Below, in pieces: positions 1 through 9,383 of a DNA stretch of 64,000 nt. Where the stretch lies: positions 248,001 through 312,000 of the forward strand of contig NZ_WYET01000004.1 of NCBI RefSeq assembly GCF_013376415.1, given 5' to 3'. Position 1 is the first letter of the stretch. The number at the start of each line of letters is the position of its first letter. The notes below the pieces were generated by a model. The model was given only the letters and a program-made list of their open reading frames with translations. It made no database searches and had not been told where the DNA came from. The stretch is from Flagellimonas chongwuensis. Its GTDB lineage: Bacteria; Bacteroidota; Bacteroidia; Flavobacteriales; Flavobacteriaceae. A program made the translations under genes and the position numbers.

Positions 1-1
1 T

Positions 2-811
2 TTTGCCAAAGGATACAACGATGGCCTTGAACACATTAAAGCAGATATATTCTGCTTACTAAACTCCGATGTGGAAGTAACTCCCAATTGGTTGGAGCCT
101 GTCAAAAATGCTTTTAAGTCGATACCAGAAGCATCCATTATTCAACCAAAAATTTTGGACCTAATCCAAAAAGACCATTTTGAATATGCTGGCGCAGCAG
201 GTGGATTCATTGATATGTTTGGATACCCTTTTTGCAGGGGGCGCATTTTTCAGACCATCGAAAAAGACGAAGGACAGTACAACGATATTAGAGAAGTATT
301 TTGGGCCACTGGTGCCTGTATGTTCATTAAAAGTGACGTGTTTCAGAAATTAAGAGGGTTTGACGAGGACTACTTTGCCCACCAAGAAGAGATAGATTTA
401 TGTTGGCGCGCAAAAAATGCTGGTCATAAAGTATATTATGTAGGCCATAGTAGCGTGTATCACTTGGGCGGTAGCACCCTTTCCAATATGAACCCGAAGA
501 AAACATTTCTCAACTTTAGGAACTCGCTGTACTCCATCACAAAAAATCTTCCCAGAAAAAAAGCAATCCCGCTGGTATTTGCGCGATTGGCCTTAGACGC
601 CTTGGCAGCATTACGTTTTGTTTTCCAATTAAAATTCGACCACTGCTTCGCTATCTTGAGGGCTCATCTTAGCTTTTATGCTAACTTTATAAAAATGTAC
701 AGAAAGCGCGAAAAAGCTAATTTTATATTAAAATACCATATTACGACATCCATAGTATGGTCCTACTTCGTACATCAAGTAGAGAATTTTAACATTTTAG
801 TAAAAGATTAA
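2..811 (+). CDS. family 2 glycosyltransferase, C-terminal part (5' end outside window)
   Basis: The reading frame is open from the first bases, so the gene starts before the window; the GTG at 71 is internal. The visible part begins with an ND-G-L motif and an LLNSDVEV segment, the nucleotide-sugar/metal-binding core of GT-A family 2 enzymes. Later it has a GACMFIKSDVF...GFDEDYFAHQEEIDLCWRA segment, typical of rhamnosyltransferase-like GT2 enzymes with the acceptor-side ED motif. A hydrophobic, basic C-terminal stretch suggests membrane association. The likely role is transfer of a sugar to a cell-surface glycan; donor and acceptor cannot be read from the sequence. Confidence 0.88.
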   Translation, partial: FAKGYNDGLEHIKADIFCLLNSDVEVTPNWLEPVKNAFKSIPEASIIQPKILDLIQKDHFEYAGAAGGFIDMFGYPFCRGRIFQTIEKDEGQYNDIREVFWATGACMFIKSDVFQKLRGFDEDYFAHQEEIDLCWRAKNAGHKVYYVGHSSVYHLGGSTLSNMNPKKTFLNFRNSLYSITKNLPRKKAIPLVFARLALDALAALRFVFQLKFDHCFAILRAHLSFYANFIKMYRKREKANFILKYHITTSIVWSYFVHQVENFNILVKD

Positions 812-844
812 CGAAGCCGAAATATAGGTACCTTGCTTTTTATC

Positions 845-852
845 TAATTTTG
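845..852 (+). promoter_or_regulatory. candidate -7 box (TAATTTTG) for the OmpA lipoprotein gene
   Basis: An exact match to the Bacteroidota -7 consensus TAnnTTTG lies 56 bases before the start codon. No good -33 TTTG is seen at the expected distance, so this is tentative. Confidence 0.45.
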
Positions 853-907
853 GTGTAGTTTTTTAACATTTGATATATCTAACAATCCTTAAATTATAAT
901 CTGAACT

Positions 908-1780
908 ATGAAAAAAGTTTTTCTAGGAACATTGGCAATGACGATTCTATTATCCTCTTGCGTATCGCAAAAGAAATATGCCGAATTGGAGGCCAAGCAC
1001 AAAGAAACGCAAGACCTATTAAATTCCGCAACCGTTAAATTGAACGATTGTTTGGAAGATAAAGCAACCGCTGACTCTAGGTTGAAAACTCTCGAAGATC
1101 AAAATGCATTCCTTAAAGCGAACAACCAAGAGCTTATCAACAACATGGGCAACTTGACAACGCTTACCACTAAAGGTGCCGAAAACCTTGAAAAGTCTTT
1201 GGAAAGCCTTAAAGAAAAAGATCTTACTATTAGAAAACTTCAAGATGCCGTTACACGTAGAGATTCTGTAAACCTTTCTTTGGTACAGAGCCTAAAAGGT
1301 GTGTTGGGCAACTTGGACGATGAAGATATCGAAATCAGTGTTGAAAAAGGTGTTGTATTCGTTTCTATCTCTGACAAACTATTGTTTAGAAGTGGTAGCT
1401 ACAACGTAACCAACGCTGCTAAGGAAGTACTTGGTAAAGTAGCCAAAGTAGTGAACAACAAGCCTGATTTTGAATTTATGGTAGAAGGTCACACTGATAA
1501 TGTACCTTATAGAAGCGGTGTTCTACTTGACAACTGGGATTTGAGTGCTAAAAGAGCAACATCCGTTGTTAGAATACTACAAGATGATTTTGGTGTAGAC
1601 CCTGCAAGAATGACCGCTGCCGGACGTAGCTACTACGTACCACTAGTAGGTAACGATACTTCTGCAAACAGAGCTAAAAACAGAAGAACACGAATTGTTG
1701 TACTTCCAAAAATCGATCAGTTCTATAGCATGATCGAAGAAGGAATGAAAGACCCAGCAATCGGTGGTTCTGGAAAATAA
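908..1780 (+). CDS. OmpA family peptidoglycan-binding lipoprotein
   Basis: A 290-residue exported protein. Residues 1-17 form a lipoprotein signal ending in the lipobox LSSC, with Cys18 as the lipidated residue. A long coiled coil covers about residues 20-120. An OmpA C-terminal domain follows at about 145-268, with EGHTDNVP (Asp197), an NWDLSAKRA segment (209-217) and a basic NRR-TR motif near 258-262, the residues expected to hold diaminopimelate. It probably anchors the outer membrane to peptidoglycan through the periplasm. It stands alone between a glycosyltransferase and a strong terminator. A shorter paralogue at 10988 has the same layout but has lost the binding motifs. Confidence 0.92.
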   Translation: MKKVFLGTLAMTILLSSCVSQKKYAELEAKHKETQDLLNSATVKLNDCLEDKATADSRLKTLEDQNAFLKANNQELINNMGNLTTLTTKGAENLEKSLESLKEKDLTIRKLQDAVTRRDSVNLSLVQSLKGVLGNLDDEDIEISVEKGVVFVSISDKLLFRSGSYNVTNAAKEVLGKVAKVVNNKPDFEFMVEGHTDNVPYRSGVLLDNWDLSAKRATSVVRILQDDFGVDPARMTAAGRSYYVPLVGNDTSANRAKNRRTRIVVLPKIDQFYSMIEEGMKDPAIGGSGK

Positions 1781-1807
1781 GAAATAAGCTTTAGCTTATA
1801 GAATAAG

Positions 1808-1834
1808 AAAGCGGCCAAATAGGCCGCTTTTTTT
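1808..1834. terminator. bidirectional intrinsic terminator
   Basis: A perfect 9-bp stem (AAAGCGGCC / GGCCGCTTT) with a 5-base loop is followed by a T run. It separates the OmpA lipoprotein gene from the convergent Sua5 gene and should serve the plus strand well; the A run on the left lets it work on the minus strand too. Confidence 0.85.
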
Positions 1835-1835
1835 A

Positions 1836-2456
1836 TTAATATATCTCAAGGCTTCCCTTGCCTTCCCGAATCACTATCGGTTCATCACCCGATAAGTCTA
1901 TTACGGTGGAAGCGACATTATCCCCATACCCCCCATCGATTACAATATCCACCAAGTTCTCCCATTTTTCAAAAATTAGTTCAGGGTCGGTGGTGTATTC
2001 CAAAATATCATCTTCATCACGGATAGATGTAGAAACAATAGGGTGTCCCAATCCTGTTACTAAGGCACGGGCAATCGAATTATCGGGCACACGAATACCC
2101 ACCGTTTTCTTTTTCTTAAAGTCCTTTGGTAAATTATTATTCCCCGGCAGGATAAAAGTATAGGGGCCTGGCAAGGTTCTTTTAAGAATCTTGAATGTAG
2201 GGCTATCTATTTGGCGAACATAATCCGAAAGATTGCTCAAATCGGCACAGATAAACGACCAATTGGCCTTTTCCAACTTAACTCCCTTTATACGGGCAAT
2301 GCGTTGCAATGCTTTTGAATTGGTAATATCGCACCCAAGACCATATACGGTATCGGTGGGATAAATTACCAGGCCACCTTCCCTAAGCACGTCAACTACC
2401 TGTTGAACCTGCTTTGGATTAGGATTTTCCTCATATAATTTTATCAATTCTGCCAT
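1836..2456 (-). CDS. L-threonylcarbamoyladenylate synthase (Sua5/YciO/YrdC family)
   Basis: A 206-residue YrdC-fold protein. It has the N-terminal signature GGLVIYPTDTVYGLGCD (about residues 28-44), the KGVKLEKAN segment that binds threonine and ATP phosphates, and a PGPYTFIL segment. The family makes threonylcarbamoyl-AMP for the t6A37 modification of ANN-decoding tRNAs in the cytoplasm. It lacks the C-terminal Sua5 domain, so it is the short TsaC/YciO type. The KLEKANWSF variant of the usual KxRxxxxP motif leans towards the YciO branch, for which the reaction is less certain. It is transcribed alone from a minus-strand promoter near 2500. Confidence 0.85.
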   Translation of the reverse strand: MAELIKLYEENPNPKQVQQVVDVLREGGLVIYPTDTVYGLGCDITNSKALQRIARIKGVKLEKANWSFICADLSNLSDYVRQIDSPTFKILKRTLPGPYTFILPGNNNLPKDFKKKKTVGIRVPDNSIARALVTGLGHPIVSTSIRDEDDILEYTTDPELIFEKWENLVDIVIDGGYGDNVASTVIDLSGDEPIVIREGKGSLEIY

Positions 2457-2498
2457 AAGTCATCAAAAAAAGTTATACCCATTTCAAAAGAACAACTA

Positions 2499-2506
2499 CA
2501 AAGATA
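2499..2506 (-). promoter_or_regulatory. candidate -7 box (TATCTTTG) for the Sua5-type gene
   Basis: An exact TAnnTTTG match on the minus strand, 43 bases upstream of the start codon. No clear -33 element is visible. Confidence 0.5.
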
Positions 2507-2601
2507 ATACTTATTGAACGTGAGGATGGTACATAGATTGATGGCCACCATCAATCTACATATTCAGCAAATTGAAGTCTATTTATAGCGTACCGTAAAA
2601 C

Positions 2602-4815
2602 CTACTTGTCAAGATAGAACCCTATATCATCCAAAATAACCACGCCCAAAGTGTCCTTATCAAAAACCATATGAATGCTTTTAATTTTATCCAGATTTAG
2701 GCTATCATTCTTTTTCAAAAAAGATGAAATAGGCAGATAGCAGCTTTTTAATTGGTCTTCCGAGTTTTTTCCAATCATGTTTTTATCCAGAAAATCAAAC
2801 TTGGTAAACTTGGTCTTGATAATTCCGGGCAAAGCATTGTAATCCGATATCGCCACCGATGCGGTGTTTCCAGTGCTATCTTTAAGCATTACACTAAAAT
2901 TGAAACCAAACTTTGGCTCCTCCATTTTCTTGTCGTCCTTTTTTAGGTCCAATTCGGAAATATCGCCCATGGCCATGGATAAAGCCAAAGTATCGGCTAT
3001 ACTGAAATTCCTCAAAGTATCGGGCAACATAATACTGTATATCGGAAGGGAGTCCTTTTGTACGTTCTTACCATGCTGCCAACCCAAGACCAAAGTATTG
3101 TTTTGCTGGCTCCCGCCGTCTCTGGACATCAATTCGGTTTCTCTCCAGATTTTGAAGTTTTTGGCAGCCAATGTTATACTGTTAGACGCACTGGTCAAAT
3201 CCAAATCTCCTTCAAAATCAACCAATACTTGCTTGCTTGCATCGCTATATTGACTTCTATAAGTTTCTTTGGGCAACCAATCATGCGCCAAATCCACGTT
3301 CTTGAATATAGGCAGATAATCCTTATCCTTTTTGAACACACTCTCTGCAAATGCACTCACATAAACCTTGGCCACCTGCCGTTGCTCCTCTCCTGTGACC
3401 AACGGCTCAAGATTGAGCAACCATTTCATTGGAGCGCCAAAATCCGAACGGCCCCACGATGAATTAAATTGACCATGATTGGCATGGTTCATATATAAGC
3501 CAGTTTTAAAGCCATCAAAACCATCGGAGAACGTTAATCTGTGATACGGACGCATTCCCCAAAAACTTGTTTCATCAGCATCTGATGCTCCTTGAATGCT
3601 CAAATAGTTGATATCTTTTAAACTAATCTCACGATTGTACCTATAATCTGTGGGTGCTACTGTGATAATACCTTTAATCCCAAAATCAAAGTCGAACTTT
3701 TCATTACCATTATCGGGAAACCTCTCTAATTTATTAAAAGCTGCCGCAATGGATACCGCTTCACCTCCTCTGGAATGCCCCATTAAGATTACATTTTCCA
3801 AATCTGCCTTTCCCGCCAATTCAGAACTCTCATCATTGTTCCAATTTCTCCATTGTTCCAGATGTTTGAGCAGCAACCAACCACGAGTTGGCATCTCCTT
3901 GCCCATAAAATCACCGGACCAATGTCCGTTGATGAAGTTTTCATCCACTGAGACCCCAATAATACCTCGGCTGGCCAAAAGCTCTCCGAGATAGGCATAA
4001 CCCCCATCGGAATAATCGAGCATACTGTGGTTGCCATGTACCATCATCACCATTGGAAAGGGCCCATTGCCCTTGGGCATATACACACGGGCATTCAAAG
4101 GAAAACTATCCACTCCAAAGCCCCAGTATTTTTCTCGCCATTTTTTCTTTTTGCCCTTCCATTCCGGTAGTAATAGTGATGCATCAACAGTTGGTGTTTT
4201 AATCCTAACACCTTCGGCGTATTCCGTTCTTTTATCGTCGGTTCCGCTACCATAGGTAAAAACTTCAATATCAAAATTTCCCTTTTCAGAAGGGTCTGCA
4301 ATACCCAATTTGCCCAAAGTAGTTACGGATATGTTCTCTTCGGATGTTGATTCTTCCAAATATGGGTCGCCATCCAGGGCATTGAATCCATATAGCCCAA
4401 GGACAATCAGCACAATACCAATAAGTATTAGAACACCTCCCCTTGCGGTATTTTTATTTTTCAAGATTTGCCAAATACCGAAAACAATCAATACCAAGCA
4501 GATAAAACCGAATAAAGCGAGCGTATAAAACAATACGGATGGCCACCTGAAAGCATACATCCGCATAATGTAGAGTGCCAAAAACCCTCCCAAGATTGTA
4601 GTTGCAATGGGCAATGGGATTTTCCTGCCCAGTGGAAAAAGCAAAGTGAGCAATAATTTTAATACAATAATCAGTACTATGCCTATCAGTATTCCGGCAG
4701 CCATGGTCACCCATGCGGGGTATCCAATTGCGTAGTGATAGCCGGCCACTCCAAAAATCGTGACAACAAGAATGGCGACTGCTAAAAAAACAGGTTTAAG
4801 AAAGAGATTCTTCAT
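2602..4815 (-). CDS. membrane-anchored alpha/beta hydrolase
   Basis: A 737-residue protein. The first 150 residues hold about five hydrophobic segments (near 8-28, 34-56, 68-86, 90-115 and 126-146). A large extracytoplasmic or cytoplasmic alpha/beta hydrolase domain follows. The strand-turn-helix MVMMVHGNHS (about 255-264) forms the oxyanion region, and GHSRGG (346-351, nucleophile Ser348) is the nucleophile elbow. The GHSRGG form resembles chlorophyllase/dienelactone-type hydrolases. The C-terminal third (about 530-737) has no motif I recognise and looks beta-rich. The substrate is unknown. The gene is transcribed alone, downstream of uvrD on the same strand. Confidence 0.75.
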   Translation of the reverse strand: MKNLFLKPVFLAVAILVVTIFGVAGYHYAIGYPAWVTMAAGILIGIVLIIVLKLLLTLLFPLGRKIPLPIATTILGGFLALYIMRMYAFRWPSVLFYTLALFGFICLVLIVFGIWQILKNKNTARGGVLILIGIVLIVLGLYGFNALDGDPYLEESTSEENISVTTLGKLGIADPSEKGNFDIEVFTYGSGTDDKRTEYAEGVRIKTPTVDASLLLPEWKGKKKKWREKYWGFGVDSFPLNARVYMPKGNGPFPMVMMVHGNHSMLDYSDGGYAYLGELLASRGIIGVSVDENFINGHWSGDFMGKEMPTRGWLLLKHLEQWRNWNNDESSELAGKADLENVILMGHSRGGEAVSIAAAFNKLERFPDNGNEKFDFDFGIKGIITVAPTDYRYNREISLKDINYLSIQGASDADETSFWGMRPYHRLTFSDGFDGFKTGLYMNHANHGQFNSSWGRSDFGAPMKWLLNLEPLVTGEEQRQVAKVYVSAFAESVFKKDKDYLPIFKNVDLAHDWLPKETYRSQYSDASKQVLVDFEGDLDLTSASNSITLAAKNFKIWRETELMSRDGGSQQNNTLVLGWQHGKNVQKDSLPIYSIMLPDTLRNFSIADTLALSMAMGDISELDLKKDDKKMEEPKFGFNFSVMLKDSTGNTASVAISDYNALPGIIKTKFTKFDFLDKNMIGKNSEDQLKSCYLPISSFLKKNDSLNLDKIKSIHMVFDKDTLGVVILDDIGFYLDK

Positions 4816-4961
4816 AGGGGGAGGTTGGTTGGTTTGGTCTTAGAATTCAAAATACTAGCTCTGAATTTAAGCATTTTTACCCATTGCAGCCTACTCCCAA
4901 AAATTAATTAGAAAATAACTAAACCAGCTAAGGTTAAATTGTGAGAAAGTGAAAATTTGTA

Positions 4962-7292
4962 TTAGGCATTGTCCAAAACCTCAAGTTTGGCAAAGCGCAG
5001 CAATAGTTTTTTTATGCCACCCTGGTCAAAATGTATTTCCGCTTTTCTATCGTTGCCGACTCCTTCAATATTTAAGATTTTTCCACGGCCAAAACGGGTA
5101 TGGTTAACGCGTGCTCCCGTTACCAAACCAGGGTCCAGGTCCTGCGCTTGGGCCGGAGAAGATATCTCAGGTTTTAGTTTGCGCAGCTTGCGCAATTGGT
5201 TTTCATTTGGGCCTTGAACACTGGGAGGCGTTCCGTTCGATGGTTTTACCTGACGCAGCTTGCTCTTGTCCACCTCACCGAAAATATTCTTATCTATTGT
5301 TGATTTATATCGGTAACCATCATTGACAGGCGTTAGGTTCTCGACATACTTTTCCTCAATTTCTTCCAAAAAACGACTAGGTTCGGCATCGATCAATTTT
5401 CCCCAACGATAACGGTTTTGGGTATAGGTAAGAAATGCCTGTTTTTCCGCGCGGGTAAGAGCAACGTAGAACAATCTTCGTTCTTCTTCCAGTTCGCTTC
5501 TGGTATTCATACTCATGGCAGATGGAAACAGGTCCTCCTCCATTCCTACGATATAGACATAAGGGAACTCCAAACCTTTGGCTAGGTGAATGGTCATAAG
5601 GGCCACTCTGTCGTCATCCTCAATATCCTTGTCCATATCGGTGGCAAGGGCTACATCCTCCAAAAATTCGGTCAAACTTCCTGTGGCATCTGCAATTTCT
5701 TTTTGGCCCTCCACAAAATCCTTGATACCGTTCAAAAGCTCCTCGATATTCTCCATTTTGGCGATTCCCTCTGGAGTGCCATCTTTTTTGAATTCCAGCA
5801 GGAGACCCGTTTTTTTGGCCACATGCTCGGCCAATACAAAGGCATCGGAGCCTTCGTTCATAATTTGAAAGCTCTTGATCATAGTGACAAAATCCACCAA
5901 TTTACGTTTGGTACCTGCATTGATGTTTAGATTCAATCGGTCCAAATTGTCCATCACCTCATAAATGGAACGTCCATAATGATTGGCTGCGACCACTAGT
6001 TTGTCTATTGTGGTCTGTCCTATTCCACGTGTGGGGAAGTTGATAACCCGTTTCAAGGCCTCCTCATCTTTTGGATTGATGACCAACCTCAGATAAGCGA
6101 GTACATCCTTAATTTCTTTCCGTTGATAGAAGGACAATCCTCCATAAATCCGATAAGGAATATCCCGTTTACGGAGCGCATCTTCAATGGCGCGGGATTG
6201 TGAGTTGGTACGGTACAAAACAGCAAACTCTCCGTTCTGCATCTGTTGTTGCATCTTGTTCTCAAAAATGGAACCTGCCACATATCGGCCCTCTTCCGCG
6301 TCGGTGACGCTCCTGTGAATTTTAATCAATCCACCATCATCGTTGGAAGTCCAAACATTTTTTTCCAACTGGTTTTTATTGTTGGCAATGATGGAGTTAG
6401 CGGCATTTACAATATTTTTTGTGGAACGGTAATTCTGTTCCAATCGATACACGGCCACATCGTCATAATCCCGTTGAAAATTGAGGATATTACTGATATT
6501 TGCCCCTCGGAACGAATAAATACTTTGGGCATCGTCCCCCACCACACAAATATTCTGATAACGGTCCGACAAAGCCTTCACTATCAAATATTGGGAATGG
6601 TTGGTATCTTGATACTCATCCACCAAGATATATCGGAAACGATCTTGGTATTTCATCAACACTTCCGGGAAACGGGTCAACAACTCATTGGTACGCAACA
6701 ACAAGTCATCAAAATCCATGGCACCCGCCTTAAAGCATCTGTCCACATAATTCTGATAAATTTCTCCCAAACGTGGACGCTTTGCCATGGCATCGGCTTC
6801 CATCAATTCAGGATTTTGAAAGTAAGCTTTCACCGTAATCAAGCTATTCTTATAGGACGATATACGGTTCTGTACCTGCTTGTACTTGTAGACATCTTTA
6901 TCAAGACCCATTTCTTTGATAATGGCCGCGATCAAACGTTGGGAATCTTGGGTGTCGTAAATGGTAAAATTGCTTGGGTAGCCCAGTTTGTCACCATCAA
7001 AACGGAGCAATTTGGCGAAAACGGAGTGGAACGTACCCATCCATAGGTTTTTGGCCTCCGAATTTCCAACGATGGTGGCAATACGCTTCTTCATCTCACG
7101 TGCCGCTTTATTGGTAAAGGTCAACGCCAGAATATTAAAGGAATCCACGCCCTGTTCCATCAAATGGGCGATTCTGTACGTAAGCACACGGGTCTTTCCA
7201 GAGCCGGCACCGGCAATTACCATTAGAGGTCCATCCTTGTGCAACACGGGAGCGCGCTGCGCATCATTCAATTCATCTATAAAATTACTCAA
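4962..7292 (-). CDS. uvrD: ATP-dependent DNA helicase UvrD/PcrA
   Basis: A superfamily 1A 3'-5' helicase for mismatch/excision repair and replication restart. All helicase motifs are present: Q motif LNDAQRAPV, Walker A GAGSGKT, VDEYQDTN (motif II), GDDAQSIYSFRGA (III), QNYRST (IV), TIHLAKGLEFPYVYIVG (V) and VALTRAEK (VI). The C-terminal GARVNHTRFGRGKILNIEG segment is the Tudor-like RNA-polymerase-binding domain of PcrA/UvrD. No ATG fits the N-terminus. I place the start at the TTG at 7292 (776 aa) because the family begins just before a DELNDAQRAP segment. An alternative TTG at 7331 would add 13 atypical residues. Confidence 0.93.
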   Translation of the reverse strand: MSNFIDELNDAQRAPVLHKDGPLMVIAGAGSGKTRVLTYRIAHLMEQGVDSFNILALTFTNKAAREMKKRIATIVGNSEAKNLWMGTFHSVFAKLLRFDGDKLGYPSNFTIYDTQDSQRLIAAIIKEMGLDKDVYKYKQVQNRISSYKNSLITVKAYFQNPELMEADAMAKRPRLGEIYQNYVDRCFKAGAMDFDDLLLRTNELLTRFPEVLMKYQDRFRYILVDEYQDTNHSQYLIVKALSDRYQNICVVGDDAQSIYSFRGANISNILNFQRDYDDVAVYRLEQNYRSTKNIVNAANSIIANNKNQLEKNVWTSNDDGGLIKIHRSVTDAEEGRYVAGSIFENKMQQQMQNGEFAVLYRTNSQSRAIEDALRKRDIPYRIYGGLSFYQRKEIKDVLAYLRLVINPKDEEALKRVINFPTRGIGQTTIDKLVVAANHYGRSIYEVMDNLDRLNLNINAGTKRKLVDFVTMIKSFQIMNEGSDAFVLAEHVAKKTGLLLEFKKDGTPEGIAKMENIEELLNGIKDFVEGQKEIADATGSLTEFLEDVALATDMDKDIEDDDRVALMTIHLAKGLEFPYVYIVGMEEDLFPSAMSMNTRSELEEERRLFYVALTRAEKQAFLTYTQNRYRWGKLIDAEPSRFLEEIEEKYVENLTPVNDGYRYKSTIDKNIFGEVDKSKLRQVKPSNGTPPSVQGPNENQLRKLRKLKPEISSPAQAQDLDPGLVTGARVNHTRFGRGKILNIEGVGNDRKAEIHFDQGGIKKLLLRFAKLEVLDNA

Positions 7293-7432
7293 GGGCCAGA
7301 AGCTTTTAAAAGTAGGCGTGAAATTAGCCAATAATGATCTTTTGCTAAAATCAAGCTGTCAATTTTTATAAACATCGTTTTCGGATTTGGATTGAATTTT
7401 AAATATATTTAGACCCTCAACCCTATTAGCTG

Positions 7433-7972
7433 ATGAATTTTCAACGTTTATCCCAATTTCTTCTAGTTTTTCTTTCTTTTTATGGATTTTCCCAAACCAC
7501 AAAAACAGGTCCTGTAATCGACGGTTATGGTGCCGTATGGGAAATCAACAATCCTGATTTTGAAACTGACAAATCACAAGAGTTCAAAGTCGTTTTCGAT
7601 GTTAAGGATGGACCCGAGTCCGATACCGAAATCAACAGGAACATCAATACCGTTGCCCGTTTTTTAAATATGCATGCCCAAAGTGGGATTCCCTCCTCAC
7701 AAATAAAGGCGGCATTGATAGTACATGGCACAGCAGCAAGGAATTTACTGTCCGATGATGCACATAAAGCCCGATATAAAATAGAAAATCCAAATCGAGA
7801 ACTGGTAGAAAAACTCTTGGAGGCCGGTGTGGAAATAATTATGTGCGGACAATCGTCCAAAACAAGGGACCTCCCAAAGGAAGATTTGATTCCCGGCGTA
7901 AAAATCGCGCTCTCCGCAATGACGGCCAATATTCAATTGCAAAACCAAGGCTACCGCCCGATTAAACTATAA
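7433..7972 (+). CDS. secreted DsrE-like protein
   Basis: A 179-residue protein with an N-terminal signal peptide ending near FYGFSQ (about residue 21) and a DsrE/DsrF-like domain. Conserved features are the VHGTA segment, a late IIMCGQSSKTRDL segment with the single family cysteine, and the C-terminal GVKIALSAMTANIQLQNQGY helix. Cytoplasmic DsrE proteins carry persulfide sulfur; exported members like this one are common in Flavobacteriia and have no proven role. It lies 22 bases upstream of the M20D amidohydrolase gene and is probably co-transcribed with it. Confidence 0.8.
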   Translation: MNFQRLSQFLLVFLSFYGFSQTTKTGPVIDGYGAVWEINNPDFETDKSQEFKVVFDVKDGPESDTEINRNINTVARFLNMHAQSGIPSSQIKAALIVHGTAARNLLSDDAHKARYKIENPNRELVEKLLEAGVEIIMCGQSSKTRDLPKEDLIPGVKIALSAMTANIQLQNQGYRPIKL

Positions 7973-7994
7973 ACTAACTCAACACAATTATATT

Positions 7995-9281
7995 ATGAAG
8001 CACATTTTAGCACTTGCACTTTGTACCGCAAGTTTATCCATTTATGCCCAAGACCATGGACTGGAAAAGGACATCGCCGCCGTTGAGTCCAAAGTGATTG
8101 AATGGCGCCGCGACATGCACCAACATCCCGAACTGAGCAATCGAGAGTTTAAAACTGCGGAAAAGATTGCTGCCCACCTAAAATCCCTCGGCATCGAAGT
8201 GCAGACAGGTGTTGCACATACCGGCGTTGTGGGACTTTTAAAAGGGGACCATCCCGGAAAAGTGGTCGCTTTGCGAGCGGATATTGATGCCCTACCAGTG
8301 ACAGAAAGAAACGACCTACCATTTAAATCAGAAGCAAAATCCGAGTATTTGGGCGAAGAAGTCGGAGTGATGCACGCTTGTGGACATGACACTCACATCG
8401 CAATCATGATGGGAACTGCCGAAATCTTGGCCAAGAATAAGGACAAAATCCACGGTACCGTAAAATTCATATTCCAACCTGCGGAAGAAGGAGCACCTCC
8501 TGGAGAAGAAGGTGGAGCAGAGCTTATGGTCAAAGAGGGTGTTCTTGACAATCCCAAAGTGGATGCGATTTACGGACTTCACATAGGTTCTTACTTGCCA
8601 GTGGGTCATATTGCCTACAAACCGGGCGGTGCTATGGCCGCAGCCCAACGTTTTGTTGTGACCGTTAAAGGAAAACAATCCCATGGTTCACAGCCTTGGG
8701 GCGGTATCGACCCCATTTTTGTAGCATCCAAGATTGTGGATGGATACCAGTCCATCATCAGCCGAGAACTGGAATTGACCAAGGAAGCTGCAGTAATTAC
8801 CGTTGGTAAGATCAGTGGTGGGGTACGCAACAATATCATCCCGGAAAGTGCTGAACTTATCGGAACCATCCGTACGTTGGATTATGACATGCAAAAACAA
8901 GTTAACGATAGAATGAAAGAAATGGCAGAAAACATTGCCAAAGCCTACCGCGCCGAAGCAACTGTGGAAATTGCCAAAGGGGTTCCAATCACTTACAACG
9001 ACCCTGATTTAACAGCAACATCATTGCCCAGTCTTCAAGAAGTGGCAGGAGCAGAAAATGTACACTTGATCAAAGCCATTACAGGGGCCGAAGATTTTTC
9101 GTTCTACCAAGAAAATATACCTGGTTTCTTTTATGTTTTGGGAGGAAAAGACCCCAATGCAGGTCCTGATGAGCACTTTCCCCATCACACTCCCGATTTT
9201 AAAATTGATGATAGCGGATTACAATTGGGTGTGAAAGCCATGACGGAAATCGCTTTGGATTACTTGGATAGAAGTAAATAG
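7995..9281 (+). CDS. exported M20D family amidohydrolase
   Basis: A 428-residue zinc metallohydrolase of the HipO/IAA-amino-acid hydrolase type (peptidase family M20D). A signal peptide (about 1-18, ending SIYAQ) is followed by the metal and catalytic motifs: RRDMHQHPELS near 38-48, ALRADIDALPV, HACGHDTHIAIMMG (about 127-140) and FQPAEEGAPPGEEGG. A small dimerisation domain lies in the middle and HHTPDF near the C-terminus. The family cleaves amide bonds of N-acyl amino acids or small peptides. Export suggests periplasmic work on N-acylated or peptide nutrients. It is likely in an operon with the DsrE-like gene. Confidence 0.9.
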   Translation: MKHILALALCTASLSIYAQDHGLEKDIAAVESKVIEWRRDMHQHPELSNREFKTAEKIAAHLKSLGIEVQTGVAHTGVVGLLKGDHPGKVVALRADIDALPVTERNDLPFKSEAKSEYLGEEVGVMHACGHDTHIAIMMGTAEILAKNKDKIHGTVKFIFQPAEEGAPPGEEGGAELMVKEGVLDNPKVDAIYGLHIGSYLPVGHIAYKPGGAMAAAQRFVVTVKGKQSHGSQPWGGIDPIFVASKIVDGYQSIISRELELTKEAAVITVGKISGGVRNNIIPESAELIGTIRTLDYDMQKQVNDRMKEMAENIAKAYRAEATVEIAKGVPITYNDPDLTATSLPSLQEVAGAENVHLIKAITGAEDFSFYQENIPGFFYVLGGKDPNAGPDEHFPHHTPDFKIDDSGLQLGVKAMTEIALDYLDRSK

Positions 9282-9304
9282 GTTTCATTAAAAAATAAAA
9301 AACT

Positions 9305-9351
9305 TTAAGCCCCAATGTCCTCCAATATTTGGAATTTGGATGTTGGGGCTT
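9305..9351 (+). terminator. long imperfect hairpin after the amidohydrolase gene
   Basis: AAGCCCCAA...TCC and GGA.GTTGGGGCTT form an interrupted inverted repeat of about 14 bp arms with a 17-base centre. The 3' T run is weak, so the termination role is an inference from its position between two genes. Confidence 0.55.
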
Positions 9352-9383
9352 GATATTTGTAGTTACTACATCAAATTGAATAA

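Noticed and set aside
6246..7046. 266-codon plus-strand frame inside uvrD
   Set aside because: It lies wholly opposite conserved helicase motifs and has no recognisable domain.
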